Shown: piece by piece, positions 1 to 7,540 of the stretch | Layout: each line of letters opens with the position of its first letter | Numbering within the stretch: position 1 is the stretch's first letter | From: Hyphomicrobiales bacterium | GTDB lineage: Bacteria; Pseudomonadota; Alphaproteobacteria; Rhizobiales; Aestuariivirgaceae | Reading direction: 5' to 3' | Assembly: GCA_014380505.1 (NCBI GenBank) | Contig: JACMJT010000161.1 | Location: 1 to 12,524 of the forward strand | Length of the DNA: 12,524 nt | Notes under the pieces: model-generated | Seen by the model: only the letters and a program-made list of their open reading frames with translations | Told to the model about the DNA's origin: nothing | The model's database searches: none | Made by a program: the position numbers and the translations under genes

Positions 1-1408
1 AAGAGTAGTTGAGCGACACTTGATCGAGTGCCCGGGGCACACCGCCTTCAAATTTTTTGCCACCCGAGGGCCGTTCAGTCACCGCGGCGAGATCGTTGAA
101 ATCACCGAAGGTGCGGCTGGTGGCGACCGTCGCACCGAAGTTTCCGAATTGCCCTTCCCACCCGGCGTGAATAAAGACACCCGCGTCGCCCTCGTGAAGG
201 CTGCCCGCCACGGCTGCGCTGAAGAGGCCGAGGGGGCCTCCCGACACGAGAGCGCCGACACCAACATCGATAAGACTGGAGCTGGCCTCCACATGGGCTT
301 CGCCGGTCACGATATCGTTGATGCCGTAACGCAGACTGGCAAGCCCTACCGGGCTATCGTCGTATCCGAAGGATTCATTACCGAAATCGCGCCGCACGAC
401 GCCCGCTTCAATTGAAAAATCGTAGAGGTGCTGCTTGAGCAAATCCGGCGAGCTGTAGAATTCCTGTTCGGTTTCAATTTCGCGGCCGGTGGCGTCGGTC
501 AGCACCACGCGGGCCGTGCCGGAACGGGTGTAGACCGGCAGGCTATCGATCCGGAAGGGCCCGGGCTGAACGTCGCTGGAATAGGCCTGCACGCCGCCGA
601 TGAAGACCTTCAAGGTGGAAGGAACCTCGGCGCTGCCTTCGATCAACGGCAGCGGCATGGTGAGGAGATCGGGCCGCAGATCGAAATTGCGCCGCACCTG
701 CGCGCCGCCCAAACGAATCGGCCGCGTCCAGTTCAGGCCGCCGCTGACGATGTCTCCCAGATGATAGGAGCGCATCGAATTCTGGTCCGAATAGGTCCAG
801 GTGGTGTCGAGCCGCAGCGCGGTGAAATCCGAAAAGGTTGTGGTGCCGATGATTCCGGTTTGCCGGAGGGTACCAAACCTGGAAAAGGCGCGGGCATCAA
901 GCGACAGCGAACCGCCATCGCTGGCGGCGCGCACGTCGGGGATGTCGTAGCCGGCCGAGGCATAGGCCGTGTAATTGAGGACAACGCCAGTGCCGCTCTC
1001 GGCATTGACGACTTCTCCGCCAGCGCCGCCATCGAGGTCCCTCGCGAGCCGCGACGAGTTCGGCAGCTCAAGTTCGATCGACTGGCCGGATTCATCGTAG
1101 ACGTAGGAAACGCCCGCCAGCGTATCGAGGACGATCATCTCATCGGGCGCACCATCGCCCGGCACGGCGACGCCAAGCTCCACCAGCTCCGAACGCGGCG
1201 AAGCGATCTTGCCATCGGGCATCTGTACGAATGCCGCAATTAGATTCAAAGGGTATCCGTTCACACGGACATCGAGCTGGAGTTGAACTTGTTCGGAGTC
1301 AGCCGGCTCCGCCCTCGCTAACGGCGAGTTCAGGAGCAAAGCGATCAGTACGGCCAGTCCGGCTCTAGTTCGCCGCCACCACCTTTGCTGTCGCTTCAAT
1401 AGGCCCAT
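1..1408 (-). CDS. Fimbrial outer-membrane usher (FimD/PapC family, archaic Csu/sigma type), 3' end beyond the window
   Basis: This is an outer-membrane usher that would receive chaperone-bound pilin subunits and extrude the fibre. About 469 residues are visible on the minus strand with no stop before the left edge, roughly the first half of a typical usher of about 800 residues. The start is ATG at 1408, with AGGG five bases upstream, lying inside the chaperone gene and overlapping it by 44 bp. An Arg-rich n-region and hydrophobic stretch (AGLAVLIALLLNSPLARA) form a signal peptide. The usher N-terminal domain follows (LDVRVNGYPLNLIAAFVQM, then SELVELGV), then barrel sequence such as GDIVSGGLNWTRPIRLGG, LRPDLLTMPLPLIEG and FYSSPDLLKQHLYDFSIEAG, all typical of ushers. 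It is third in the operon after pilin and chaperone. The family call is firm. The plus-strand open frame at 428-1243 is its antisense shadow. Confidence 0.9.
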   Translation of the reverse strand, partial: MGLLKRQQRWWRRTRAGLAVLIALLLNSPLARAEPADSEQVQLQLDVRVNGYPLNLIAAFVQMPDGKIASPRSELVELGVAVPGDGAPDEMIVLDTLAGVSYVYDESGQSIELELPNSSRLARDLDGGAGGEVVNAESGTGVVLNYTAYASAGYDIPDVRAASDGGSLSLDARAFSRFGTLRQTGIIGTTTFSDFTALRLDTTWTYSDQNSMRSYHLGDIVSGGLNWTRPIRLGGAQVRRNFDLRPDLLTMPLPLIEGSAEVPSTLKVFIGGVQAYSSDVQPGPFRIDSLPVYTRSGTARVVLTDATGREIETEQEFYSSPDLLKQHLYDFSIEAGVVRRDFGNESFGYDDSPVGLASLRYGINDIVTGEAHVEASSSLIDVGVGALVSGGPLGLFSAAVAGSLHEGDAGVFIHAGWEGQFGNFGATVATSRTFGDFNDLAAVTERPSGGKKFEGGVPRALDQVSLNYS

Positions 1409-2093
1409 TGTCGCCCTGAGCTGTGATCTTGATTGTGCCGCCGGCTGCGATTGCCTTGGATGCGCCCTTGACGGTCCATTGCTTCGACGATTGGCCGAGG
1501 ACATAGCCGGCGAGGCCCTCTCCAATCCTGATGATCTTGCCAGCGCCATTCACCACGGCCAACGATGCCAGGCGGACGCGGCGCCCACCGGAATTTTCAG
1601 CCTTGAGAACAAGCTGTCCCTTCACGACCGATGCCTGCCATGACAGGTCCACATCCTCGCCGGTTTTCGAGAAGAAGACCGGAATCGAATAGCGGACGGA
1701 GAAGCCGACACCGGCTTGACCCGCCTTCACCGGCTTTGGCAATTCATCGACGATGAGACGATAGGTTTCTTCCGTGGCCGCCGGCGCCTTGCCGAGGCGG
1801 ACCACGCGAATGACGCTCTTTTTTCCGGGAGCGAGTTTGACGGCGGGCGGACTGGCGACCACATCCGTGGTCGGGATCAGTTCATCCTGGCCATTCAGTT
1901 GCACCCACTTGAAGATTCGAATTTGGGCATTGATGAGATCGCCGCCTGTATTGTTCAGCGTGACCGTAGACGCGGCCCCTGGAGCCGGCACTTCAATGTT
2001 GATCGGCATGATCTGCAATGAGGACGCAGATGCAACGCCGGTTGCGGCGATAATAGCCGTCGCCGCGAGAAGGCCGGAAATCCAGGAGCGCAT
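1365..2093 (-). CDS. Periplasmic fimbrial chaperone (PapD-like, archaic type)
   Basis: This is a periplasmic chaperone that would cap the pilin by donor-strand complementation and carry it to the usher. From ATG at 2093 it encodes 242 residues. A signal peptide (residues about 1-24, ending VASASS) is followed by the N-terminal Ig-like PapD domain (SLQIMPINIEV, VTLNNTGGDLINAQIRIFKW, the G1-strand region VKLAPGKKSVIRVVR, and the family signature EETYRLIVDELP at about 108-119). The shorter C-terminal domain contains LVLKAENSGGRRVRLASL. The pilin stop codon (2103-2105) is followed directly by GTG at 2102, an alternative start adding three residues. I prefer ATG at 2093 because AAGTGA sits at better spacing before it and the signal peptide then begins MRSW. 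It lies 9 bp after the pilin and overlaps the usher start by 44 bp, so translation of all three is probably coupled. Confidence 0.92.
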   Translation of the reverse strand: MRSWISGLLAATAIIAATGVASASSLQIMPINIEVPAPGAASTVTLNNTGGDLINAQIRIFKWVQLNGQDELIPTTDVVASPPAVKLAPGKKSVIRVVRLGKAPAATEETYRLIVDELPKPVKAGQAGVGFSVRYSIPVFFSKTGEDVDLSWQASVVKGQLVLKAENSGGRRVRLASLAVVNGAGKIIRIGEGLAGYVLGQSSKQWTVKGASKAIAAGGTIKITAQGDNGPIEATAKVVAAN

Positions 2094-2102
2094 CGCAATC
2101 AC

Positions 2103-2534
2103 TTAGTAGTTGACGTAGAGAACGCGGTTTTCAGTGTAGAGCGCCGCAGGCGGAGTGACCTGCGAGGGCAGCGTGCCGCTGATGGTGAAGTTGACGGCAC
2201 CCGTGCCGCCGCCACCAGACAGAGCCGCACTGTAGGCCACGTCTTCAGCGCCGTTCACCATCGTGCTGGTGTAGGCGGTGACCGCCGGTCCAACGGCGGC
2301 GAACGACATGGTGAAGGGCGTGCCGGCAGAGCAGTTGACGGCCACGTTCGACGTAGCGGTTTCCGTGCCGACGATGACGCCGACGTTGCCGAAGTCGAGG
2401 TTCGAGGCAGTAACGATGCAGGCCGTCTGGATGTTGACGCGGGCCTGAAAGTTGGCGCTCGTCTGGGCCGCATAGGCATGAGAAGCACTCAAAAGCGCCG
2501 CCGAGGCGGCGAGAGGAATCAGATATTTACGCAT
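2103..2534 (-). CDS. Spore coat U (SCPU) domain pilin subunit of an archaic chaperone-usher fimbria
   Basis: This is a secreted structural subunit of the fibre, 143 residues. The start is ATG at 2534, chosen over the longer open frame from 2600 because AGGAAG lies just upstream and a clean signal peptide follows (MRKYLIPLAASAALLSASHAYA, cut near residue 22). The mature part is an Ig-like SCPU domain. It has two cysteines, C39 (IQTACIV) and C68 (VAVNCSAG), expected to form the usual disulfide. The phrases LDFGNVGVIVGT and GTLPSQVTPPAALY and a terminal Tyr are typical. The last strand reads YTENRVLYVNY, less regular than the usual alternating Thr/Val pattern. It is the only pilin gene visible. 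A Csu-type operon normally has more subunits and a tip adhesin, which may lie past the usher, outside the window. Confidence 0.9.
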   Translation of the reverse strand: MRKYLIPLAASAALLSASHAYAAQTSANFQARVNIQTACIVTASNLDFGNVGVIVGTETATSNVAVNCSAGTPFTMSFAAVGPAVTAYTSTMVNGAEDVAYSAALSGGGGTGAVNFTISGTLPSQVTPPAALYTENRVLYVNY

Positions 2535-2559
2535 GACACTTCCTATCTTGTTTTCCACA

Positions 2560-2580
2560 TGTTGCCGGAAACAACAGTTG
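2560..2580 (-). promoter_or_regulatory. Small inverted repeat in the pilin 5' leader
   Basis: TGTTG at 2560-2564 and CAACA at 2572-2576 form a 5-bp stem with a 7-base loop, and CAACAGTTG (2572-2580) is itself a short palindrome. The element begins 26 bases upstream of the pilin ATG, so it could be an operator or leader hairpin. It is short enough to arise by chance. I could not pick out a convincing -35/-10 promoter in the 188-bp gap between pilin and transporter. Confidence 0.2.
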
Positions 2581-2722
2581 CGCTGGAGGATTGTGTCCAC
2601 GAGAGCCCATCGCCGTTCCCTACCGCTTTGCTACCTCACTTTGCTTTAAGTTGAGGTGCATAAACGTTATTAAACGGCCCATAAGGAACCGCCCCGATTT
2701 GAATCACCCGGTTTGCAAATCC

Positions 2723-3652
2723 CTATGAGTCAATGGCTTGCGAAGGCCGGCGGCGGAGGCCGAGCCAGGCATCATATCCCATGCCGCCGACAACGAGCGC
2801 CGTTCCCAGGCCATCTATTAAGGTAAATGATTCATTCAAGATGAGAACTGCCAGGTAAATGGTGAAGAGCGGCGACACCATCGAGATCATCGCGGTGGAC
2901 TGGGCGCCGATCCGCCCCATGCCGGCGTTGATCATGAAGGACGGCACGACGGTGGCGAGAATGCCGGTCAGCGCGGCAAGCACGAGGTAGCGGGGCGATA
3001 CCGCAAGCTCCGCCGCGTTCCGCAAAATGAAAAAATGCGCAAGGCAGGCAAGGGAGGTGCCGGTAAGAGCAAGTGCGGTGAACAGAACGCTGCCCACATG
3101 GGCGATCATGCCGGTCGCCCACAACTGATATATGGCGAAAGACAGCGCCGAGCCGAGCACCAGCAAAGTACCGAGTGGCACATTTGAGCCGCCATCGGGA
3201 ATGTCGGCGACGAAAACCAGCGCCAACCCGGCATAGCTGACGCCGGCGGCAAGCAGATTGCCGGCGGTTATCCGCGCGCCGAAGAATGCCGCGGCGATCA
3301 AGATCAGAAAAACCGGATAGGTGAACAACACGAGCCGCTCAAGCCCGGCGGAAACATGGATGAGACCTTCGAAATCGAGGATCATCGCCAGATAGCCGAA
3401 AACGCCGAGCATCAGTATGCGGACGATCATCGGCGCGCCGACCGGAGCCAGGTGCGCCCGGCGGCGCCGTACCAGCGCATGAATGCAGACAGCCGCGAAA
3501 AACGGCAGGGAGAAAATCATCCGCCAGGTGAGCACGAGCAAGGCGTCGGGATTTTCGACATAGGCCAGCTTGACGAAAATCGCCTTGGACGAAAACATAG
3601 CTGTGCCGGCGAGCGCCAGCAGGTAACCCGTCATGAGCCGCCGCCGATCCAT
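2723..3652 (-). CDS. EamA-family (DMT superfamily) transporter
   Basis: This is an inner-membrane carrier of the drug/metabolite transporter superfamily, 309 residues. It has the ten-helix pattern made of two EamA repeats. The first repeat starts at GYLLALAGTAMFSSKAIFVKLAY (residues 9-31), with FEGLIHVSAGLERLVLFTYPVF typical of its second half. The second repeat starts near PLGTLLVLGSALSFAIYQLWATG, and the C-terminal half has GAQSTAMISMVSPLFTIYLAVLILNESFT, the usual last-helix region with its conserved Glu. The substrate cannot be told from sequence; relatives export amino acids, metabolites or drugs. The start at 3652 has no clear Shine-Dalgarno; ATG at 3634 is an alternative. A TATAAA box lies only about 10 bp upstream (3662-3667), so the message may have almost no leader. 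It is divergent from the amidase, with a 120-bp shared intergenic region. Confidence 0.88.
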   Translation of the reverse strand: MDRRRLMTGYLLALAGTAMFSSKAIFVKLAYVENPDALLVLTWRMIFSLPFFAAVCIHALVRRRRAHLAPVGAPMIVRILMLGVFGYLAMILDFEGLIHVSAGLERLVLFTYPVFLILIAAAFFGARITAGNLLAAGVSYAGLALVFVADIPDGGSNVPLGTLLVLGSALSFAIYQLWATGMIAHVGSVLFTALALTGTSLACLAHFFILRNAAELAVSPRYLVLAALTGILATVVPSFMINAGMGRIGAQSTAMISMVSPLFTIYLAVLILNESFTLIDGLGTALVVGGMGYDAWLGLRRRPSQAIDS

Positions 3653-3661
3653 GGGTCACGG

Positions 3662-3667
3662 TTTATA
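3662..3667 (-). promoter_or_regulatory. Possible -10 element for the EamA transporter gene
   Basis: TATAAA on the minus strand ends about 9 bp before the ATG at 3652. If used, transcription would begin within a few bases of the start codon, which would fit the lack of a ribosome binding site. No good -35 lies at 16-18 bp spacing (TTGGCG at 3688-3693 is about 20 bp away), so confidence is low. Confidence 0.22.
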
Positions 3668-3772
3668 GGGACCAGGCGCCACCGTCTCGCCAATCCCGCG
3701 CAGGGCAGGCATGCGCATCCACTTTCCCCGCGGCTTCCGACTCTGGTACGCTGGAACGATCAGGAGTACCCC

Positions 3773-5185
3773 ATGGCCCCTCTGCCCATCGTTTTTCGTT
3801 CCGCCACCGACTTGGCCCGGCTTCTCAAGGCGCGTAAAATTTCGGCGCGCGAACTGCTCAACCTGTGCCTTGACCAATATGCCCGGCACAACGATACGCT
3901 AAACGCGGTGATCGTGACCGACGTCGACCGCGCCCGCAAGGCCGCCGCCGCCGCCGACCGGCGGCTCAGGGCGGGCAAGCCCATAGGCCCTTTCGATGGC
4001 GTGCCGATGACCGCCAAGGAATCCTTCGACTGGGCCGGCACCCCTTCAACCTGGGGCGCGCCGCACCTCAAGGACAATATCGCGGAATCAGACGCGGTGG
4101 CGCTGAAGCGGCTCACCGATGCGGGGGCCGTGATGTATGGCAAGACCAATGTGCCGCTCATGCTCTCCGACTGGCAGAGCTTCAACGATATTTATGGCAC
4201 GACCAGCAATCCGTGGGACCCTGCCCGCGCGCCCGGCGGTTCATCGGGCGGTTCCGCGGTGGCGCTGGCGACGGGCATGAGCGCCCTTGAAATCGGCTCC
4301 GACATCGGCGCCTCGATCCGTAACCCCGCGCACTATTGCGGCGTCTATGGCCACAAGCCAACATGGGGAGTGGTGCCCAAACGCGGGCAGTATTTGCCAG
4401 GCGTCGTGCATCCGACAGACATATCGGTGGCGGGGCCGCTTGCCCGTTCGGCCCGCGATCTCGCAACCATGATGAAACTGCTGGCAGGCAGCGACGGCAT
4501 CGATGCCCGTGGGGTGACCATCAAACTTCCGCCGGCAAAACAAAACTCGTTCAAGGATTTCCGCGTGGCCGTCCTGCTCAGCGATCTGGTAAGCGAGGTC
4601 GATCAGCCGGTGCAGGACCTGATTGCTGAGCTTGCGAAATTTCTCGAACGCCGGGCTCGCAAGGTATCGCTCACCGCACGGCCCGATTTTTCCACCCGCG
4701 AGGCTATGGATGTTTATATCGCACTTCTGCGCTCGGCCACGAGCCGGCGGCAGACGGACGAGGACTTCACGCAGAATACCGCCATCGTCGCGGGCTTTGC
4801 CGAAGCTGACCAGAGCTACTATGCGAATATGACAAGAGCCTATGTCTTGCCGCACCGCTCGTGGCTGATGGTCAACGAACGGCGCCATCAGATGCGGCTC
4901 CTGTGGGACCGGTTCTTTGAGGACTGGGACGTGCTGCTGTGCCCGGCCGCGGCATCGGCGGCGTTTCCTCATGACCATGAGGGCGACCGGCATGAGCGCA
5001 CCATCCTCGTCAATGGCAAGCAAGTTCCGACCACGGATCAATTATTCTGGGCGGGATATTCCGGATGTTTCCTGTTGCCCTCGACGGTGGCGCCGCTTGG
5101 GCTTACGCCGCAGGGTCTGCCGTCGGGCGTGCAAATCATACCCGGCAATACGGCGACTACACATCGATCCGCTTTGCGGAGCTAA
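3773..5185 (+). CDS. Amidase-signature family hydrolase, C-terminus altered by an apparent frameshift
   Basis: This is an amidase-signature enzyme expected to hydrolyse an amide bond (substrate unknown), 470 residues as read. The start is ATG at 3773 with AGGAG six bases upstream; the open frame extending back to 3356 is antisense to the transporter. The Ser-cisSer-Lys triad is present: K82 (GVPMTAKES), S157 in PGGSSGGSA, and nucleophile S181 in GSDIGASIRNPA. The spacings (75 and 24 residues) equal those I recall for fatty acid amide hydrolase. AGPLARSARDL is also typical. The frame runs normally to GLPSGVQII, then ends in an unrelated tail (PGNTATTHRSALRS). The usual ending, QYGDYTSIRFAELIE and onward to PPPGYA, is in another frame at 5146-5232. 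One base appears lost between about 5138 and 5146. There is no signal peptide, so it is probably cytoplasmic. Its activity after the altered tail is uncertain. Confidence 0.88.
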   Translation: MAPLPIVFRSATDLARLLKARKISARELLNLCLDQYARHNDTLNAVIVTDVDRARKAAAAADRRLRAGKPIGPFDGVPMTAKESFDWAGTPSTWGAPHLKDNIAESDAVALKRLTDAGAVMYGKTNVPLMLSDWQSFNDIYGTTSNPWDPARAPGGSSGGSAVALATGMSALEIGSDIGASIRNPAHYCGVYGHKPTWGVVPKRGQYLPGVVHPTDISVAGPLARSARDLATMMKLLAGSDGIDARGVTIKLPPAKQNSFKDFRVAVLLSDLVSEVDQPVQDLIAELAKFLERRARKVSLTARPDFSTREAMDVYIALLRSATSRRQTDEDFTQNTAIVAGFAEADQSYYANMTRAYVLPHRSWLMVNERRHQMRLLWDRFFEDWDVLLCPAAASAAFPHDHEGDRHERTILVNGKQVPTTDQLFWAGYSGCFLLPSTVAPLGLTPQGLPSGVQIIPGNTATTHRSALRS

Positions 5186-5232
5186 TCGAGCGCGAATACG
5201 CCCGCTTCATTCCACCGCCGGGGTATGCGTGA
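5146..5232 (+). other. Out-of-frame remainder of the amidase C-terminus
   Basis: Read from 5146 this encodes QYGDYTSIRFAELIEREY followed by ARFIPPPGYA and TGA at 5230-5232, 28 residues matching the normal end of this amidase family. It continues the amidase only if one base is added before it; the full protein would then be about 486 residues. The intact tail would overlap the 3' end of the convergent hydrolase by 26 bp. The break could be a real mutation or a sequencing or assembly error. Confidence 0.8.
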
Positions 5233-6031
5233 TCACCCTGTCGAAGAATTCGAGTTCCCGTGCCCAGGTCGCTTCTTCGAACAAGACCTCGTGGCCGAAG
5301 CCCGCGATGAGGGCGATCTCTTTCGGCTCATTGGCCGCAGCAAAGAGAGCCTTGCCATATTCAACGGGGATTAGCGTATCGGTCTCGCCGTGAATGACCA
5401 GCAGGGGTACTGTGACGGCGCCAATGTAATCGATTGAACGGAATTGATCCTTCATCAGCAGGCGGACAGGCAGCCACCAGTAGATCGGCGCGGCAATATC
5501 GGCTGTCGATGTATAGGGGGCTTCCAACGCAATCGCGCCCACCGGTTTTTGGGCGGCAAGCTGAACCGCGACGCCGGTTCCCAGCGATTCACCCAGCACG
5601 GCGATCTGCGCTGGCGCCACGCCCTGCGCGACCAGCCATTCGTATGAAGCGATGGCATCGGCGAGGAAGCCCCGTTCGGAAATTTGGCCCGTGCTGCCGC
5701 CGAAACCGCGATAGGACACATAGAGCACGCCGAAGCCGCGCCCGGCGTAATACTGAAATCGCTTCGGCCTGTCGCCGATTTCGCCGGCATTGCCATGGAA
5801 ATAAATGATGGTGGGCCGCCCCGGTTTGGCGGCGGCATACCAGGTGACGATGCGCTCGCCATCGGGGGTGTCCAGAAGATTGACCTCAACGCCGGAAAGA
5901 CCCACGGCTTGCGGAGTGAGGCCCTTGTTTTCCGGATGATATTGCAGGCTGCGCTGGAATAAATACATGACCAGCATCACACCGGCGTAACCAATCAGGA
6001 AAACCAGGGCAAATTTGCCCAGCGCCGTCAT
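5207..6031 (-). CDS. Membrane-anchored alpha/beta hydrolase (BEM46/ABHD13-like)
   Basis: This is a serine hydrolase of the alpha/beta fold with one N-terminal membrane helix, 274 residues; the substrate is unknown. The start ATG at 6031 overlaps the stop of the upstream cupin gene as ATGA, so translation is likely coupled, and the longer frame to 6190 is rejected. Residues 6-25 (KFALVFLIGYAGVMLVMYLF) are an anchor, followed by QRSLQYHPE, a phrase usual at this place in BEM46/ABHD13-type proteins. HGNAG (79-83) supplies the oxyanion region. The nucleophile is S149 in GESLG, the acid is D218 in HGETDTLIP, and the base is H247 in GFGHE, so the catalytic triad is complete. The catalytic domain probably faces the periplasm, but that is not certain. 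Its 3' end meets the amidase gene convergently. Confidence 0.88.
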   Translation of the reverse strand: MTALGKFALVFLIGYAGVMLVMYLFQRSLQYHPENKGLTPQAVGLSGVEVNLLDTPDGERIVTWYAAAKPGRPTIIYFHGNAGEIGDRPKRFQYYAGRGFGVLYVSYRGFGGSTGQISERGFLADAIASYEWLVAQGVAPAQIAVLGESLGTGVAVQLAAQKPVGAIALEAPYTSTADIAAPIYWWLPVRLLMKDQFRSIDYIGAVTVPLLVIHGETDTLIPVEYGKALFAAANEPKEIALIAGFGHEVLFEEATWARELEFFDRVITHTPAVE

Positions 6032-6651
6032 GGCCCAACCAGCTTGGCCGGTGTGGCCGTATCGCTGGTCCAGCACCAGACGGCGAGCAGGGGATGGATC
6101 GTTGTCTTCGTGGCGTGAATAACGTTGGGCCGGTGCCAAATGGTATCTCCGGCCGGTTTTGCTTCGAAAGTTCCCTCGTTGCGCTTCCACTCCGAGGGAC
6201 CGGTGAGCGGCCAGTAGAGTTCGGGTGCCGGATGATAATGGTCCTTATAGTGGCGGTGGGGCCCCAGCATTATGAGGCCCAGCAGAAAATCGCGGCCGGG
6301 GAAAAATCCGTGGGGGCCGATGATCTGACTCCATCCATAATTTTCGAGAAAGCCTTCACCCAGATTACTGTCGTTGTAGCTCGCCGATTGCCGCCATCGC
6401 AGATGATCGGCAACCGCCGCAAGTGCCGCGGCAAGGTCTGCATCGAACAGCATGGACTCGGCCGTGCATTGGGCGAAATGGCGGAGGACGGGCAATTGCG
6501 TTGGCTCGGGCGCGCGAAAATGAGACTGACCGAGAGCTTGCTGCGACAACCCCTCCAGCACTTCGTTCACGCCTTCGCCGGAGCGGGCGTGAAGGCCCCG
6601 GGCAATCGCGCCGACCAGCCACTGGGCATTCTCGAAAAGGGTTTGACTCAC
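6028..6651 (-). CDS. DMSP-lyase-like cupin (DddQ/DddL superfamily)
   Basis: This is a small metal-binding cupin of the dimethylsulfoniopropionate lyase family, 207 residues, without a signal peptide. The proven members split DMSP into dimethyl sulfide and acrylate. The start is GTG at 6651, with AAGG five bases upstream. Residues 1-90 are a helical N-terminal part and the cupin barrel fills the rest. The motif Y135-K-D-H138-Y-H140-P-A-P-E144-L-Y146, followed by H179 in RPNVIHAT, has the same spacing as the DddQ residues I recall (Y120, H123, H125, E129, Y131, H163), so metal ligands and the catalytic Tyr appear present. The gene follows the DUF1194 gene by 73 bp and is coupled to the hydrolase downstream. 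No DMSP transport or acrylate-using gene is in view, so the true substrate may differ. Family confidence is high; activity confidence is low. Confidence 0.82.
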   Translation of the reverse strand: MSQTLFENAQWLVGAIARGLHARSGEGVNEVLEGLSQQALGQSHFRAPEPTQLPVLRHFAQCTAESMLFDADLAAALAAVADHLRWRQSASYNDSNLGEGFLENYGWSQIIGPHGFFPGRDFLLGLIMLGPHRHYKDHYHPAPELYWPLTGPSEWKRNEGTFEAKPAGDTIWHRPNVIHATKTTIHPLLAVWCWTSDTATPAKLVGP

Positions 6652-6724
6652 GCTGGCCTTCTAGCATCGGCAATGATGCGAGGTACCATGTTTTGGCGGC
6701 AGCGTTAATTGGCGATTCTCAGCC

Positions 6725-7441
6725 TTATGATATCCCCGGCCCCGTGATCTCCTTGAGGAGCTTCCGGTAGATGGCGTCGCCATAGGCATCGTAGTTGTTG
6801 GCCGGCATGACGAAATGGCCCTCGCCGCCCGCCACTTGCTCCTCGAAATAAATATCAAGCGTGGGCCACTCGTTGAGAATTGTAAGGCCGTTGATGGTGA
6901 TGCCGGACGCCACAACGCGGTCGCGGGCGGCGTCCACTGGAGCGCCGATATTATTGCGGCCGTCGGTGGAGACGTCGATGACCCGGCGCTCGGCGGGGGG
7001 CGCTGTGGCGAACAGCGCTTGCCCATAGATCAAGGCGGCCGAAATAGAGGTGCCGCCCTCGGCTAGACGCCGCGGCATCCTTGCGAGAATGTGGCCGACT
7101 TCGTCGGCGTCGGCATCGCCCGCCACGATGGTCCAGGGCAGAACCACCATCTGGTTGCCCTCATCGGACCATTGCATGACGATGACGGCGATGCGCTGCC
7201 GGTGGCCGGCCTGGATCGCCTTTCTGACCTCGGGCCGCAGGAATGCGCGGCCCAAACCTTCCATCTGCAGGCGGAATTCCACGGCATCGACGCTGAACGA
7301 GCAATCGACGGCGAGCACCAGGGCTAAATCGACGGCCGAATCCTGCGCCTCGCCGGCGGGCGGGGGCATGAGCAGCGTGAGCGCCAGCGCCAGAACCGCG
7401 CCGCACCGCGACAACCATCCCTTGCCAAGCCGGGCAGCCAT
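6725..7441 (-). CDS. DUF1194 / von Willebrand factor A-like secreted protein
   Basis: This is a 238-residue exported protein with a VWA-type fold; its role is unknown. The start is ATG at 7441 because GGAGG (7449-7453) sits seven bases upstream. A second ATG at 7447 is only one base from that site. A hydrophobic signal peptide (about residues 11-33, ending near PPPAGEA) precedes the domain. The metal-ion-dependent adhesion site looks complete: D46-C-S48-F-S50 in AVDCSFSVDAVEF, T131 in AEGGTSIS, and D160 in DVSTDGRNN. Length and motifs fit DUF1194, a family I know mainly from proteobacteria. It would be the first gene of a minus-strand run with the cupin and hydrolase. The long open frame that continues upstream to 8332 is antisense to moaA and not real. 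Confidence 0.87.
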   Translation of the reverse strand: MAARLGKGWLSRCGAVLALALTLLMPPPAGEAQDSAVDLALVLAVDCSFSVDAVEFRLQMEGLGRAFLRPEVRKAIQAGHRQRIAVIVMQWSDEGNQMVVLPWTIVAGDADADEVGHILARMPRRLAEGGTSISAALIYGQALFATAPPAERRVIDVSTDGRNNIGAPVDAARDRVVASGITINGLTILNEWPTLDIYFEEQVAGGEGHFVMPANNYDAYGDAIYRKLLKEITGPGIS

Positions 7442-7505
7442 TCGCATGCCTCCAGTGGGGCCAATTCTATTGCGCAACGAACCCTGAGGGAAGCGCTTTG
7501 TCCAC

Positions 7506-7540
7506 TTGACCCGGGCGATATAGATGGCCAGATATAGCGC
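7506..7540 (+). promoter_or_regulatory. Possible moaA promoter with leaderless start
   Basis: TTGACC at 7506-7511 is a good -35. A weak -10 lies 17-19 bp later in CAGATATA (7529-7536). Transcription would begin at or within a few bases of the ATG at 7541. No Shine-Dalgarno precedes that ATG, which would fit a leaderless message. GATATAG occurs twice here, at 7517-7523 and 7531-7537. Confidence 0.3.

Noticed and set aside
428..1243. 271-residue open frame on the plus strand
   Set aside because: It is antisense to the usher, whose minus-strand translation shows clear family motifs. The plus-strand protein is low in hydrophobic order and rich in Arg/Gly, as shadow frames of GC-rich genes are.
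3356..3772. N-terminal extension of the amidase frame
   Set aside because: It runs antisense through the EamA transporter gene, and a strong ribosome binding site precedes the ATG at 3773, where family similarity begins.
4241..5041. 266-residue minus-strand open frame
   Set aside because: It lies wholly antisense to the amidase, which carries a complete catalytic triad, and resembles no family I know.
6664..6679. GCATC/GATGC hairpin between the DUF1194 and cupin genes as a terminator
   Set aside because: The stem is five bp and there is no T-run, too weak to call termination.
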